Shown here: in pieces, positions 31,118 to 42,181 of the stretch
Layout: every line of letters begins with the position of its first letter
How positions within the stretch are numbered: the first letter of the stretch is position 1
From: Macrotrachela quadricornifera
Taxonomy: Eukaryota; Rotifera; Eurotatoria; Philodinida; Philodinidae
Direction: 5' to 3'
DNA: 64,000 nucleotides
Assembly: GCA_022393335.1 (NCBI GenBank)
Contig: JAJEKB010019311.1
Coordinates: forward strand, 45,400-109,399
Translations under genes and position numbers: made by a program
The notes under the pieces: model-generated
The model's database searches: none
The model's input: the letters and a program-made list of their open reading frames with translations, nothing else
Told to the model about the DNA's origin: nothing

Positions 31118-31400
31118 TTTTAACAGTATAGTCCTGGTACTAAAAATAAGCGTGAAGGTAGAAGAGAGAGGGGTAACAGGAAATTGCCGCTTTCTCTGTA
31201 AGTTGATGCTTAAGTGAATACGTGGACAAACGACATTGTATACGACTATGTACGATCGTTTACGATGATCGTATACGACACGACGAAAATACGACGAAAT
31301 ACGACCGTATACAATCGTAATTTTGAAGGTATACGATCGTACACGGTCGTTTACGTCGTCGTATACGACCGTTTACGGCTATCGTAATGCTCGTCCTGGG

Positions 31401-31704
31401 TAGATTTGTTTGTGTATGTTTCTTTCTCAGGGTTTAGCGCTCTTCTTCTGTATTTGTTTTCTGCAGGTGTTGTTTTTTTTTCGTTCTCTTAACTTAACTC
31501 AGGTGCTTACTAATGAAAAACAAAATGTTTATATGCGAACTTTGTTACCGGTTTTTGTGTGCATGTGTGTTGCTCAAACCCTCATCATTGTTCTGTGTTT
31601 TTTTTCACTTGTTAGATTGTTTTTCATAATCCCCTCATATGAGCATGTACACGTCTTTTTTGACATATTGTGAAATGCCTTTTGTCTTTGTATGTGTATC
31701 AGAT
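31401..31704. other. T-rich spacer between elements
   Basis: This stretch continues the sequence style found at 30320-30411 just after the NLK pseudogene, with TTTTGTTTTTG and TGTGTATCAG-like words. It may be old 3' flank of NLK pushed apart by the insertions. No gene is visible. Confidence 0.3.
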
Positions 31705-32234
31705 CCCAGGTGAAAGAATACGCCATCGTAAACGGTCTTAAACTGTAAAAAAACGACAAAAAACAGTCACCCTGAGGCCATCGTTTACGGTGAATCGTAA
31801 AACGGCTTGAAAACGACGAAAAACTACAGTTGTTTCCTTCAGTCGTTTCCGTCTCATCTGAAACGACAGCCGTAAGGACTACCGTTTTTCAGGTCAAATA
31901 AAGTGAGCTCGAATCGTCGTCGGCTCGAAATTTCGAGCTCACCTTACGCGAGTCCACAGTTTACCATGAAAATCAGTCCAGACTTTTCCTCCAATATAGC
32001 TTTATCCTAAAATTAACTATATAGTTGCTAAGTATATCGCTAATTACAGCAAATTAGCACCAGTGATCAACAATATGTTTCAAATTACTTCCGGTCATTA
32101 TTGAAAGTATTAATTATTTCCGGAAATTGATGATATACTTCTAATTACTTCTAATAATTAGCCAATTCCACCGAACCACTCCTGAAAGTAAATGAAGTTG
32201 CCCTACATATTTCTGCCAATGAAGATGAAGACGA

Positions 32235-33450
32235 TAAGTACTCAACTAATTAGAACTAATTGAGCACGGTACTCAACTAATTAGCACTAATTAAGCATAG
32301 TACTCAACTAATTAGCATTAGTGAATCATAATACTTAACCAATTATCACGAAGTTTCATTGATAGTCATTTACTTTCTATATCAGTATGGATCATACAAC
32401 TAATGTTTTTCCTGCTATAGATGGAAGTCATGCAGAACTCTCTATCGAATATTTCGCTCTTTTAATCCAAACAATTGATCAGAAAATGTAAGAATGCTGT
32501 TTTCGTGAATCGGTCATCAATATATTGTAACTTTAACTTGAAATTTCAGAGTAATGGTGAAGTACCGTCCGTAGTTATCAGGATCGATAGGTGCCGTATC
32601 TTGACAACGAAATTAGGAATAAGAGAGATTTTTTTCAGACTTCGATTGTTTTCTCCTTAGAGATTAGGTGTATACAAAAACGAGTCAGAAATAGCATGTC
32701 CGTCAATTCAGAGACTTATTTCCTTTTCGAATATGGATCTAATGTCATCATTAAATGAATTAACATTCATATCAGATAAAATGTAAAGAGTTTAATTGAC
32801 AGATGATCAAAACTCAATTTTCTCGGCACCTGAGCGACGGCTTGGTTAAATGGAAACAAATGACGTAATATAAAACATCAAATAAACTCATGATACTCAA
32901 TGTGAGATCAATATTGATTGATAGTTTGATAACATTACGTGCAGATTCTATAACGAGGTAATTGTGTAATTCCACGAAACAGATTATAGTGAATCATTTT
33001 TGTATACAACTGATCTCTAATAGTAACATAATCGAGGTTTAAAAAATCTCTGTTATTCCTAATTTTGTTATCAAGATACGCAAGCCAACGATCGTCATAA
33101 CTAGGCATGACCCTTTATCATTATCCACAAATTTCAGGTTGAATTTACAATATATTCTTGACCAATTATAGAAAAGAACAGTCTTAGATTTCCTGATCAA
33201 TACTTTAGATTAAACGAGCGTAATATTCGATAGAGAGTTCTGCATGACTTCCATCTATAGCAGGAAAAACATTAGTTGTATGATCCATACTGATATAGAA
33301 AGTAAATGACTATGAATGAAACTTCGTGATAATTGGTTAAGTATTATGATTCATTAGTGCTAATTAGTTGAGTACTATGCTTAATTGGCACTAATTAGTT
33401 GAGTAATATGCTTAATTAGCGCTAATTAGTTGAGTACGGTGCTTAATTTA
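32235..33450. mobile_element. 1.2-kb palindromic element with 31-bp arm repeats
   Basis: The two halves are inverted copies: the left arm (32239-32480) carries three 31-bp units built on ACTCAACTAATTAG plus TAATTAAGCATAG, and the right arm (about 33220-33450) carries the complement. Inner arms also pair, for example GACTTCCATC/GATGGAAGTC and the words near 32570 and 33080. No coding sequence. Probably a foldback or MITE-type element. Confidence 0.7.
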
Positions 33451-33497
33451 GCACTATGGTTAATTGATGGTTACTTGTCGAATAATGTGAAACTAGT

Positions 33498-35999
33498 CCC
33501 ATGTCATCAAAATCGGGCAAAAATCGACGATTTTATCGCGATACCTCGGCCGATAAATCGTGCGGTTAATCGCGATAAAATCGTCCAAAATGGTGATTTT
33601 TATCGATTTTTTTGTCGGATTTTGCAACAAAATCGCGATCAATGCACGATTAAATCGCGATTTTTCTTGAATTGATAAGCGTTTTATTTCTATCCTTAAT
33701 TTCATATCTAATCTCCTATTTCTGTCCTTAACCTCTTAATTCTATTCCCTTATTTATATCCCTTACTTATTTTTATCCTAAATCCCTTAATTCTATATCT
33801 ACCCCTATCCCTATCCTTAATTCTATATCTACCCGCCGATTTCTATTCTTAAACCCATAATTCTATATCTACCTCCCTATTTCTATACTTAACCTCTTCT
33901 TCCTATCACTAACTCTTTATTTCTATATCTGATTCCTTATTTCTACATATAACTCTCAGGAGTATATACAACCCTTTATAACTATTACTGACTCCTTACT
34001 CCTATGCTTAAACTATAATGGAACTTTTATTTGTATATTGAAGTTGTTATATTAGTATCTTACCACTTGCAACTATATCTGACTTAATATCTGTGTCTAA
34101 CCCTTCATAACTGTGCCTTTCCTATCGTAGTTATGCTTCATATTCGAATACCTATATCTCTGCATTGCTAACAAAGTGTGAATTCTTATGTCTATCCTGA
34201 ACCACCTATTACTAGCGGTTAGCGTTTATACCTATATCCAACTCAATAAAACAGTGTCTAACCTCGGCTTGTATGCTCAGCAGAAAAGTTTTAAAAAATG
34301 TTAAAACTTTTGTGTTTGCTCAAAAAAAATAATTTCACATTTTTCTGTAAATTTCAAAAAATATTTAATGCTTTAGCATTCGTATGACGTTAGCATTAGC
34401 ACAATAAACATTTATCTTACTTATGTAAGCTTTATTTGGGTATATAAGTAGAGTTATAATGTGCAAAGAGAACAAATTTGTTGTGACACTAACGAGGGAA
34501 CCTTTCCAACTGATACATTCTGTTTGAGCTCATATTTTCCCTATAGGTAGGACTCAAAGTGTAGATAAAAGCTCTAAAAGGGTTCGTCCCCATAACCTGT
34601 TGTTGTTGAGATATTGTGTCTTTAGGTTATTAGAATAACTCACTGCCGTGGTCCTCTCAGGGCCATCAAAAAAACTTATTTTCGAATTTTGACTTGAAAT
34701 TTTGTAAAGAGAGAGGCCTCAATGAGAGTCGTTTACTGTAAAAGTTTCAGACCTATTCCTTGTTCTTATGCTAGAATACGACTATGGTAACCTAATGTCA
34801 CTTGCATAAGCAAGGTCTAGTGTTCTTATTTCCGGTTAAGAGCATTCAACAAAGCTGAAATTGTCACAATAAACGACTCTTGTTGAAACCTCTCTCTTTA
34901 CAAAATTTCAAGTCAAAATTCGAAAATAAGTTTTTTTGATGACCCTGAGGGGACCATGGCAGTGAGTTATTCTAATATCTTAAAGACACAATATCTTAAC
35001 AACAACAGGTGATGGGGACGAACCATTTTAGGGCTTTTATCTACACTTTGCGTCCTACCTATAGGAAAAATATGAGCACAAACAGAGTGTATCAGTTGGA
35101 AAGGTTCCCTCGTAAGGACAAATGTTCAAAAATACAGCAAGTGTAGTGTTGTGTTGTTAGGAACAGTATTTGTTTGCATAATGCCGATGCTAACTTAATA
35201 CAATTGCGAAAATGTCTAATGACTTTGTTAACACTAATAGAGATGCTCTGCATTCGTTTTTCAATTTTAATACAGAAATATTAGAGATAGTGTTAAATAA
35301 TGAAATCCTATAGCTAAGACGATGGTACTGCTCTAATCTCTCGCACCTATTATCTGAGGGCCTTTCACCTAACCATATAGAAGCCTTTATATTCGATCTT
35401 AGCATATTTATTGATGTCAATCCACTTAAATCTGACAATAATCTGATGCATATGTTTCACCTCTCAATATCTATTTTCATCTAGCTGCACTATATGTATC
35501 TTATGTCTTTTTTTATTTCGATATTCATGAATGTCTCCTGATATGAGAGCGACACGAAAGTAATCACATCAATAGTAGAAATTTATTTTATGAATAATCA
35601 TTTTTCACACAACAGAGTTACTGATTTTGATCGTAAATGCTTCCTTTAGAATTGCTGTTTATCCTTTTCTGAATTAAAAAATATTAAATTCACTAAGTCT
35701 GTTATTTAGTCACAACTTAGCAGGAATATAAAAAGTCGCCGATTAATCGAGATTAGTTGGTGATTTTTTTCTCGAAATCAAGGTTTAACGTCATTATTTT
35801 AAAAAATCGTCGATTAATCGCGACTCATTGTCAAAGCTCAAAAAAAACTGCGATTAATCGCGATTCATTGTCAAAATTCAAAAAATCGTCGATTAATCGC
35901 GATTTATTGTCAAAGCTCAAAAAAAATTGTCGATTAATCGCGATTTTTGATCAAAATCGCGAGTAATCGCCCAAAACAAGGCGATTTTGATGACATGGG
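33498..35999. mobile_element. CCCATG-ended element with CGATTAATCG arms
   Basis: The ends CCCATGTCATCAAAATCG and CGATTTTGATGACATGGG are perfect inverted repeats, flanked by GT on both sides (33496-33497 and 36000-36001). The arms (33498-33670 and about 35730-35990) contain many AAAATCG, TCGCGAT and CGATTAATCG words. Between them is a pyrimidine-rich stretch (33690-34260) with repeated TTCTATATCTACCC-like words, and a separate inverted-repeat element. No transposase. Confidence 0.75.
34494..35111. mobile_element. 618-bp inverted-repeat element (GAGGGAACC ends)
   Basis: GAGGGAACCTTTCCAACTGA at 34494 returns as its near complement, ending GGTTCCCTC at 35111. Arms of about 250 bp pair closely (TATAGGTAGGAC, CAACAACAGG, AAAATTTCAAGTCAAAATTC). 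It is nested inside the element at 33498-35999. A partial relative lies in a dynein intron near 4903. Boundaries are clear; the target duplication is not. Confidence 0.75.
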
Positions 36000-36293
36000 G
36001 TTATTTGGTAGCCAGTAATGACATTGTGGACTTCGAAATAATGGTAAAATATGGATGCGTAAGTGAGCTCGAAATTTAGAGTTTACGTGTCGAGCTCACT
36101 TTTTTTGACCCGTTTTTCACTGTTAGCAAGCCGTAATCTGTCAGCTAGTTTTACGGGCCGTTTTTTTCGCTAAATAACGGCGATCATTTTTCGTCCTATT
36201 TTCACCGTTTTACGAGCTCACGTAAAACGGCCCGTAACGATGTCGTTTTGCACCGTTTAAGGCCGTTTACGACGCCGTTTTCTTTCACATCGG

Positions 36294-36600
36294 TAATCTG
36301 TTGTCTTTTGTCAAAAAAATATTTTTTCGATCTACATATATATATGAACGGTAACTTATTTTAAATGTAATGATTTTTTAAAATACAACGATTTTTTTAA
36401 TTAGATTAGTCCAACACCAATACAAATGGTAAGTTATTTTAGATAAAATGATTATTTTTTTATTTAGGCTGATCCAATGCCAATATGAATGATAAGTTAT
36501 CTTAAATAAAATGATTATTTTTTTTATTTAGGGTGGTCTAATACCAATATAGATGGTAAGTTATCTTAAACAAAATAATTATATTTTTACTTAGAATTGC
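36294..36600 (+). repeat. Tandem array of exon-like and intron-like blocks (array 2)
   Basis: Three or four units alternate a 24-nt block (xxTGATCCAATGCCAATATGAATG type) with a 39-40-nt block that starts GTAAGTTAT (one copy ATAAGTTAT) and ends TTTAG. In one frame the 24-nt blocks code eight residues each around a PxPI core, but two of three contain a stop. The layout parallels the array at 30600-30900, which lies on the other side of the nested elements. Confidence 0.55.
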
Positions 36601-37074
36601 AATTTTAGCCTCAAAATTGACGATTAGTCGCCGATGTTTGCCTGATTTTGATGGCATGGGTACCACAGTAGAGAATTGTAAATACGATAGTATACTGTGA
36701 TCGTACATCGTCGAATTTCGTCGTATACAATCATATATGAGCATCGTAATGCTCGTCCTGAATAGTTATGATAGAGTCGACGAAATGAAAGCTACTAATA
36801 TCTGGTGCAAAACGAGAAAAAACGGCGCGTTTTAGGCATGAAACGGCTGAAAAGCGGCATCGATACGGTTCATGGTTATTCATTGGAAACGACCTGAAAC
36901 GGCACCGTTTCCGTTCCGGCGAAACTACGTATACAAATCTGAGTTAACGGATTACGGTGTTAAACGGCGAAAAACGACATCCGTCCATGGCCGTTTCCTG
37001 CAGTTTTAGCCGTTTTTTAGTCATTTCATGCCCCATACAGCGCCGGAAACGGCGTTCGGAATCATTGACCTGGG
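36600..37074. repeat. Patchwork of element ends
   Basis: Three motif sets abut: a short AAAATTGACGATT/GATTTTGATGGCATGGG end like the CCCATG family (36610-36661); a TATACGA patch ending TCGTAATGCTCGTCCTGAAT like the right end of the 30412 element (36662-36764); and an AAACGG/CCGTTT-rich stretch ending TTGACCTGGG then TA (36810-37074). Left ends could not be matched. Most likely overlapping, truncated insertions. Confidence 0.5.
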
Positions 37075-37076
37075 TA

Positions 37077-40000
37077 ACGATTGAACGTGCTTTTAATCAA
37101 TTACCATGTATAACATATGATTGAAAAGATCGAAAATTATTTATTGATGATATTATTTCTAATAAAATCTATCGAATAAATTAAAGTGGTACACAATCAA
37201 CAGTTAGAATTAAAGAAAATTCTATACGTTATCTTCGTGCATTATCTATTGATTGAATAGAAAGAAAATTATATCAATTAACTGGTACATATGAAATTCA
37301 TTTTAGTGAATTAAATGGTCGTTATAGTATAATATTAATTAATTCAAGTTATTTATCATAAACAAATTATTTTACAATTGATCCATTAGTTGGTTATTTA
37401 TTTTATTCAGATTGGGGACAAACACATGCTGGAAGAATTAATTTAAATAAAAGTTATTTTGTTAAAATAATTAGTATAGATATAGTTGGACTATTAGCTT
37501 TAATAATTGACATAATTGCACAAAGAATATTTTCGATTGATAAACGTTTACAAAAATTCGAATATGTTAAAAAAGAATTTTATTTAAAATAAATTTTATT
37601 TTATTTTATTTTTTTATAGATTTAATAATTATAATGGTGTTCAATGTAAAATATCATTTTCTGGTTATCACTATGTTCCATATTGTTTAAGTGTTGCATT
37701 TATTGATGATTATGTTATTTGGTCAGATTTTACAAATCGTTGATTATTTCATAGTGATGCATTAAATGGTTGAAATAAACATGTATTTATACCAAATACT
37801 ATTAATGAAATTGTTTCTCTTACAATTGTTCATCCATTATTGCAACTACAGGATAAAAATCTCTGTAGAAAAAAAAGCAAATTTAAAGATTTTAGATTAT
37901 TTTTAGGTCGAAATCCTTGTGGAATAAATAATGATGGTTATTCACATTTATGTTTATTAACAACAAATCAATGATATACATGTGCATGTTCAAAAGATTT
38001 TTCATTTATTAATAATGAAAATAATCTACAATTTATATTAAATTGTAGTTGTAATCAAGATCGTTGTGGTTCACCAAATGACCGATGTATTTCATGGCCA
38101 ACAAAATATGATGAAAATAAGCAAACATTTTATTTATTCGTAAAAAAACAAATAATAAAACAATTGTTTTTTTTTAGTAAATGATTGTGAAGATAGATTA
38201 GATGAAGAAAATTGTGAATGTCATTGTATGCCACGAATATTTCGATGTAGTATCAGTCCATATTTACTAATGGTTATTTAAATAATTTTATTTTTAATAA
38301 AATATATATTTTTTGTTTAAAGAGATTTTGTTATGATGGTTAACGACAATGTTTAGATGGTAGGGATGAATTAAATTGTGCTAATCATACATGTACTCAT
38401 TAACAATTTACATGTAATAATGGTCGATATATACTAGCATCATATCAATATGACTTAGATAATAATTGTGATGAAAATGATTATTTTTGTCGTCAATATT
38501 TTTTTCTTTTTTTAGAAAATGAAAATTATTTGTAGAAAAAAAAAGTCAATCTAGCATGTCGTGATGATCAAGTTCATTGTCGAAATTCCTCTAAATGTAT
38601 ATGAAATACAGTACGTTGTAATGGAATAAATAATAGTGATGAAAATCTTAATCAATGTCCAATATGTAATGATGGAAGTCATTTTCAATCTAATAATAGA
38701 CAATGTATTCGAAGAAGTTTACGATAGTAAATATAAAAATGAATAGATGATATTTTGAAATTGTTCATTGTTTTAAATAATAATCGAAATGATTGTCGAG
38801 ATGGATCAGATGAAAATCGACTGACATGTGGGAAATTATTGAAAATTATTTTTTATTGTCTGTCGATTTAAATTGTTTGTTTTAGTTTAGTTAGAATGTA
38901 GCGAAGATGAATTTTGTTGTATGAATCAACGATATATTTCACAACAATGGTATTAAATAATATTTAATTGATTTACATAAATTTATATTGATTGTTTGTT
39001 TTTTTTCAGGATATATGATCATCATTAGAATTATGGAGTAGGTCATACATCAGATGAATCTGTCGATTGTGATTAGGAAGATTTATATTAAATAAATAAC
39101 ATATATTATATTATTGTTATAGTTTCTCGACCATGTCCGCGGATGGTAAATTTAAATGTACATATAATCATTGTGTAAGTAATACAAGTCATTGTGATGG
39201 TTATGCATAATGTGTTAATATTTCTGATGAAGCTGGTTATTCATCATGTTATCTTGATGGTCGATATTGTCTAGTAGATCATTTTACTTGTAATAATATT
39301 CTTTGTATTAGTCAAAATTGAATTTGTGATAGAGATTTATTTTATTTTATTTCTTTTAAAAAACTTCTTAAATAAGAATTAAATTCTTTTGTTTTTTCTA
39401 GATAATGATTGTCATGATAACAGGGAAATAATAAAATATATTTTTTGTTTATTTTTCATTTTTATTATTTAGTGATGAAACAATGGAATTATGTCGAACA
39501 ATACCTTCTAATACAATCAATCATTTTCGGTATGAAATTGTTTTTATTTTTTTTTTTTGTAGATGTACAAATGTTCGATGTATTTATCGGTATCATGTAT
39601 ATAATCATGCAGATAATTGTGGTGATGGTAGTGATGAAGATATACATGGTATATGTCAAGTAAGAAATCAACCATTAATATCTACAGAATATAAATATAA
39701 TTATAGAAATCTTTGTATACATATTATTCTCATTTATGTTATAAATGTAACAAATAAATTTTGTTAGTTAATGATTATGGTGATGAATGAGATGAATTAT
39801 TATGTATTTATAATATAAGATTAACATGTGCTAATTAAAGAAATCATTGTGATAAAAGATGTCATCCCAGGTCGTCCAAAACGGAGTCGTTTACAATGTG
39901 TTTTCGGAATGTAAACCGTGACTAAACGGTATCTTTACGGCGGTAAATGAACCGTTTCGTCCTATAAAAGTGGGCGCAGTTTTACGACATCGTAAACGCG

Positions 40001-41238
40001 CTGTATTCTCTTTCTAAACGGTTACTATACGGCTATGTACGGAGTCAGAACGGACCGTATTACTGCGCCCACTCATACAGGTCAGTATACGGTTCGTTTT
40101 GATGTCGTAAATGGCCGTATACGGACCGTTTTGTTCGACCTGGGATGATTTATGAAATGGAAGAGAAATAACATGTTCATATAATATAGATTATAAATAT
40201 AATAAACAAATATTTAAATGTGAAAATTCAACTTTAAATTATTGTTCACATATACATGTTAATACAAAAGGAAATTTTCGATGTGAATGTGCAGCTGGTT
40301 TTGAAACAAGTGCAATATATAGATGAGATTGTCATCGAGAAGGTAACAAAATTAAAGAAAAAAAAAAAGATTAATTATTTGATATTCTTATTGTATAGAT
40401 CAAACAATTGATATTCTTATATTTGAACCTGAAGAAATTCGTCGTCTTCGTCGAAATTCAATTGAAAATGCTTCATATTATGGTATTCTTATTGAAAATC
40501 GTCATGATATTAGTTTAATTTCAATTGATAGAAATAATCATATGTTTTATTATATTGATGAAATAACTAAAGAAATCTATTGTGTACATTTAACATCAAC
40601 TTCAATATTAACAAGTTATCCACAACAAAATTTCACTAGAAGATAATACATATAAAATTAATCGAACAAATATTTCAATTGATTGGATAAGTCAAAATCT
40701 TTATATTATTGATACATCACATAATTATATATCGATTGTGATAAATGATAGACCTTATGCAACGAAATTACTAACAAATATTCAATCATCATGCCTTAGA
40801 AAAGTTAATCCAATACTTGATATTATGTATTTTATTAATTACGAACATGAAACAATTACTAATTCAAATAATGAACGTATTGTTGTTATTAAATCAGCAT
40901 ATATGAATGATGAAAATCGTACTATATTAATTCATACAAATATTATTTATCCAACAGATTTAGTTATTGATTATTATCAAAATTATCGTGTTTATTGGAC
41001 AGATGAAAAAAAAAAAGAATCGATTGAATCAATGAATTATGATGGAACAGATAGAGTTATTACTGCACACATTGATATACATGCACCATATTCATTAGAT
41101 ATATATGTTCAAGTAAATTATATTGAATTAATCGTGGTTTTCGTGCACTTTATACAATTGAAAAATTTCGTTGTAGAGTATCAAGTCTTGTTCTTGATTG
41201 TTTAGAAGCACCATTAATTGTTCGAGTTTATCATTCAT
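37077..41238 (+). pseudogene. LDL-receptor-related protein pseudogene, downstream piece
   Basis: This continues the LRP-type domain order: a YWTD propeller (YLFYSDWGQTHAGRINL, DALNG), an EGF module (CGINNDGYSHLC...YTCACS, 37918-38000), a long run of LDL-receptor class A modules (CNGINNSDENLNQC, CRDGSDENR, CDGY...CVNISDEAG, CGDGSDED), another EGF module (YCSHIHVNTKGNFRCECAAG, 40240-40300) and a further propeller (YRVYWTDEKKKESIESMNYD, 40980-41041). Introns remain visible. Stops are frequent, again often TGA at likely tryptophan positions (about 37254, 38605, 39319, 40154). A 279-bp element interrupts one class A module at 39866. It is probably the same gene as 25395-27879, separated by insertions; that link is inference. 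Confidence 0.83.
39866..40144. mobile_element. 279-bp CCCAGG/CCTGGG element in an LRP exon
   Basis: The element begins CCCAGGTCGTCCAAAACGG and ends CCGTTTTGTTCGACCTGGG, with AT on both sides (39864-39865 and 40145-40146). The interior is AAACGG/CCGTTT-rich. Removing the element and one AT rejoins a class A module reading RCHDL then NGREITCS, which supports precise insertion with a 2-bp duplication. Confidence 0.85.
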
Positions 41239-42181
41239 AAAAACAAATTCAATTAGGTTTTTTTTATAAAAATAAAAATAAAACATTGAAAAAAAAATAA
41301 TAATTTATTTTTAGTATCAAATACAAGAATTCGATAGCTTTGACTTTTAAAACATATTGTATCAACAAAAATTATGTTTTACTGTTTAAATTCGATAATG
41401 AATACGAATAAAAGTTTACTTTTCTATTTTTTAAAACGGTATTTTAAATAAAAAGATTTGTATATTTTCTAAGCGAAGTATGACGAGATTACCGCCTTTT
41501 ATCGAAAAAATATTCTCTTTTGGATGATACAATAGATGACTGAGTAAATAAGTTCATATCTATGACATGTTGGTGATATATGAATTTTCTTCTGTATAAT
41601 TCTATCTTCAAAATGACAAAATAGTTTTTCACGGTTAATTCTTTGTCCAGATAATAATATGTATACATGACTAACCAGTCAAATAAATCTTACTAAACAG
41701 TTCAATCAAGGCCCATTTTTCAATTCAAAAGATACATTACAGTCATTCGGAATCATATTAATGAGGAATAGACAGACAATAGATACAGATCAAATTTTGT
41801 TTCTACAATATATTTTTATAATGTATAAGACAGCATACTCTCAACTATTTTACAAAGAGACAAACTGATGAATACAAATCAGTTTCCATTTCTCGAACTT
41901 ATCCTTTCAGTCCACACAACACAAATGTCTAACAGATTTTCAAAGTAAAAGCAAGCAATTTTATTCGGTTGATATATCTTATGATAACACTCAATTAGAT
42001 CGACAATTGCAATTCAATGTAAATTTTTCTTCTTTCTTCCAAACTAACTTTTTTCTTGCTCAGATGATAACTCACATCTAATCTTTTTCAAAAATATAAT
42101 AACTTTATTTTTTTCCTATAAAATATCAAATAACAAATTTATTTATATATTAAATTTTATTCAAAAAATAAATAACAATTA
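41239..42181. other. Spacer, nothing recognised
   Basis: AT-rich sequence between the LRP pseudogene end and the stop codon of the opposing F-box gene. The last 100 bp probably contain the F-box gene 3' UTR. No repeat ends or coding content recognised. Confidence 0.35.

Larger units (their letters stand above)
30412..31400. mobile_element. CCCAGG-type element with TATACGA arms
   Basis: A 989-bp element starts CCCAGGTCGAAAAGC and ends GCTCGTCCTGGG, flanked by TA on both sides (30410-30411 and 31401-31402). The outer 180-200 bp at each end are filled with TATACGA/TCGTATA/CGATCGT motifs. The inside holds an exon-like tandem array (30600-30900) and a second, GGATCC-rich element. There is no transposase frame. 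Its right end (TCGTAATGCTCGTCCTG) recurs at about 36744-36760. Confidence 0.75.
31705..36293. mobile_element. CCCAGG-type element with AAACGG arms, enlarged by nested insertions
   Basis: The left end CCCAGGTGAAAGAATACGCC (31705) pairs with the right end GGCGTTTTCTTTCACATCGG-like sequence at 36275-36293 (imperfect inverted repeat of about 35 bp). The terminal 150-200 bp on each side are dense in AAACGG/CCGTTT. GAGCTCGAAATTTCGAGCTC-like words occur near 31935-31955 and 36066-36080. The interior holds separate elements at 32235-33450 and 33498-35999. The flanking dinucleotides (AT and TA) do not match, so the insertion may be rearranged. Confidence 0.6.

Noticed and set aside
30412..31400. Assignment of the CCCAGG group to Tc1/mariner
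   Set aside because: Duplicated dinucleotides are TA, AT and GT, not TA alone, and the ends do not resemble the mariner-type element at 52345.
25395..41238. TGA read as tryptophan (altered code) in the LRP gene
   Set aside because: TAA and TAG stops also occur, splice sites are decayed, and the neighbouring dynein, 7B2 and F-box genes use TGG for tryptophan, with TGA or TAG as normal stops. Pseudogene decay is simpler.
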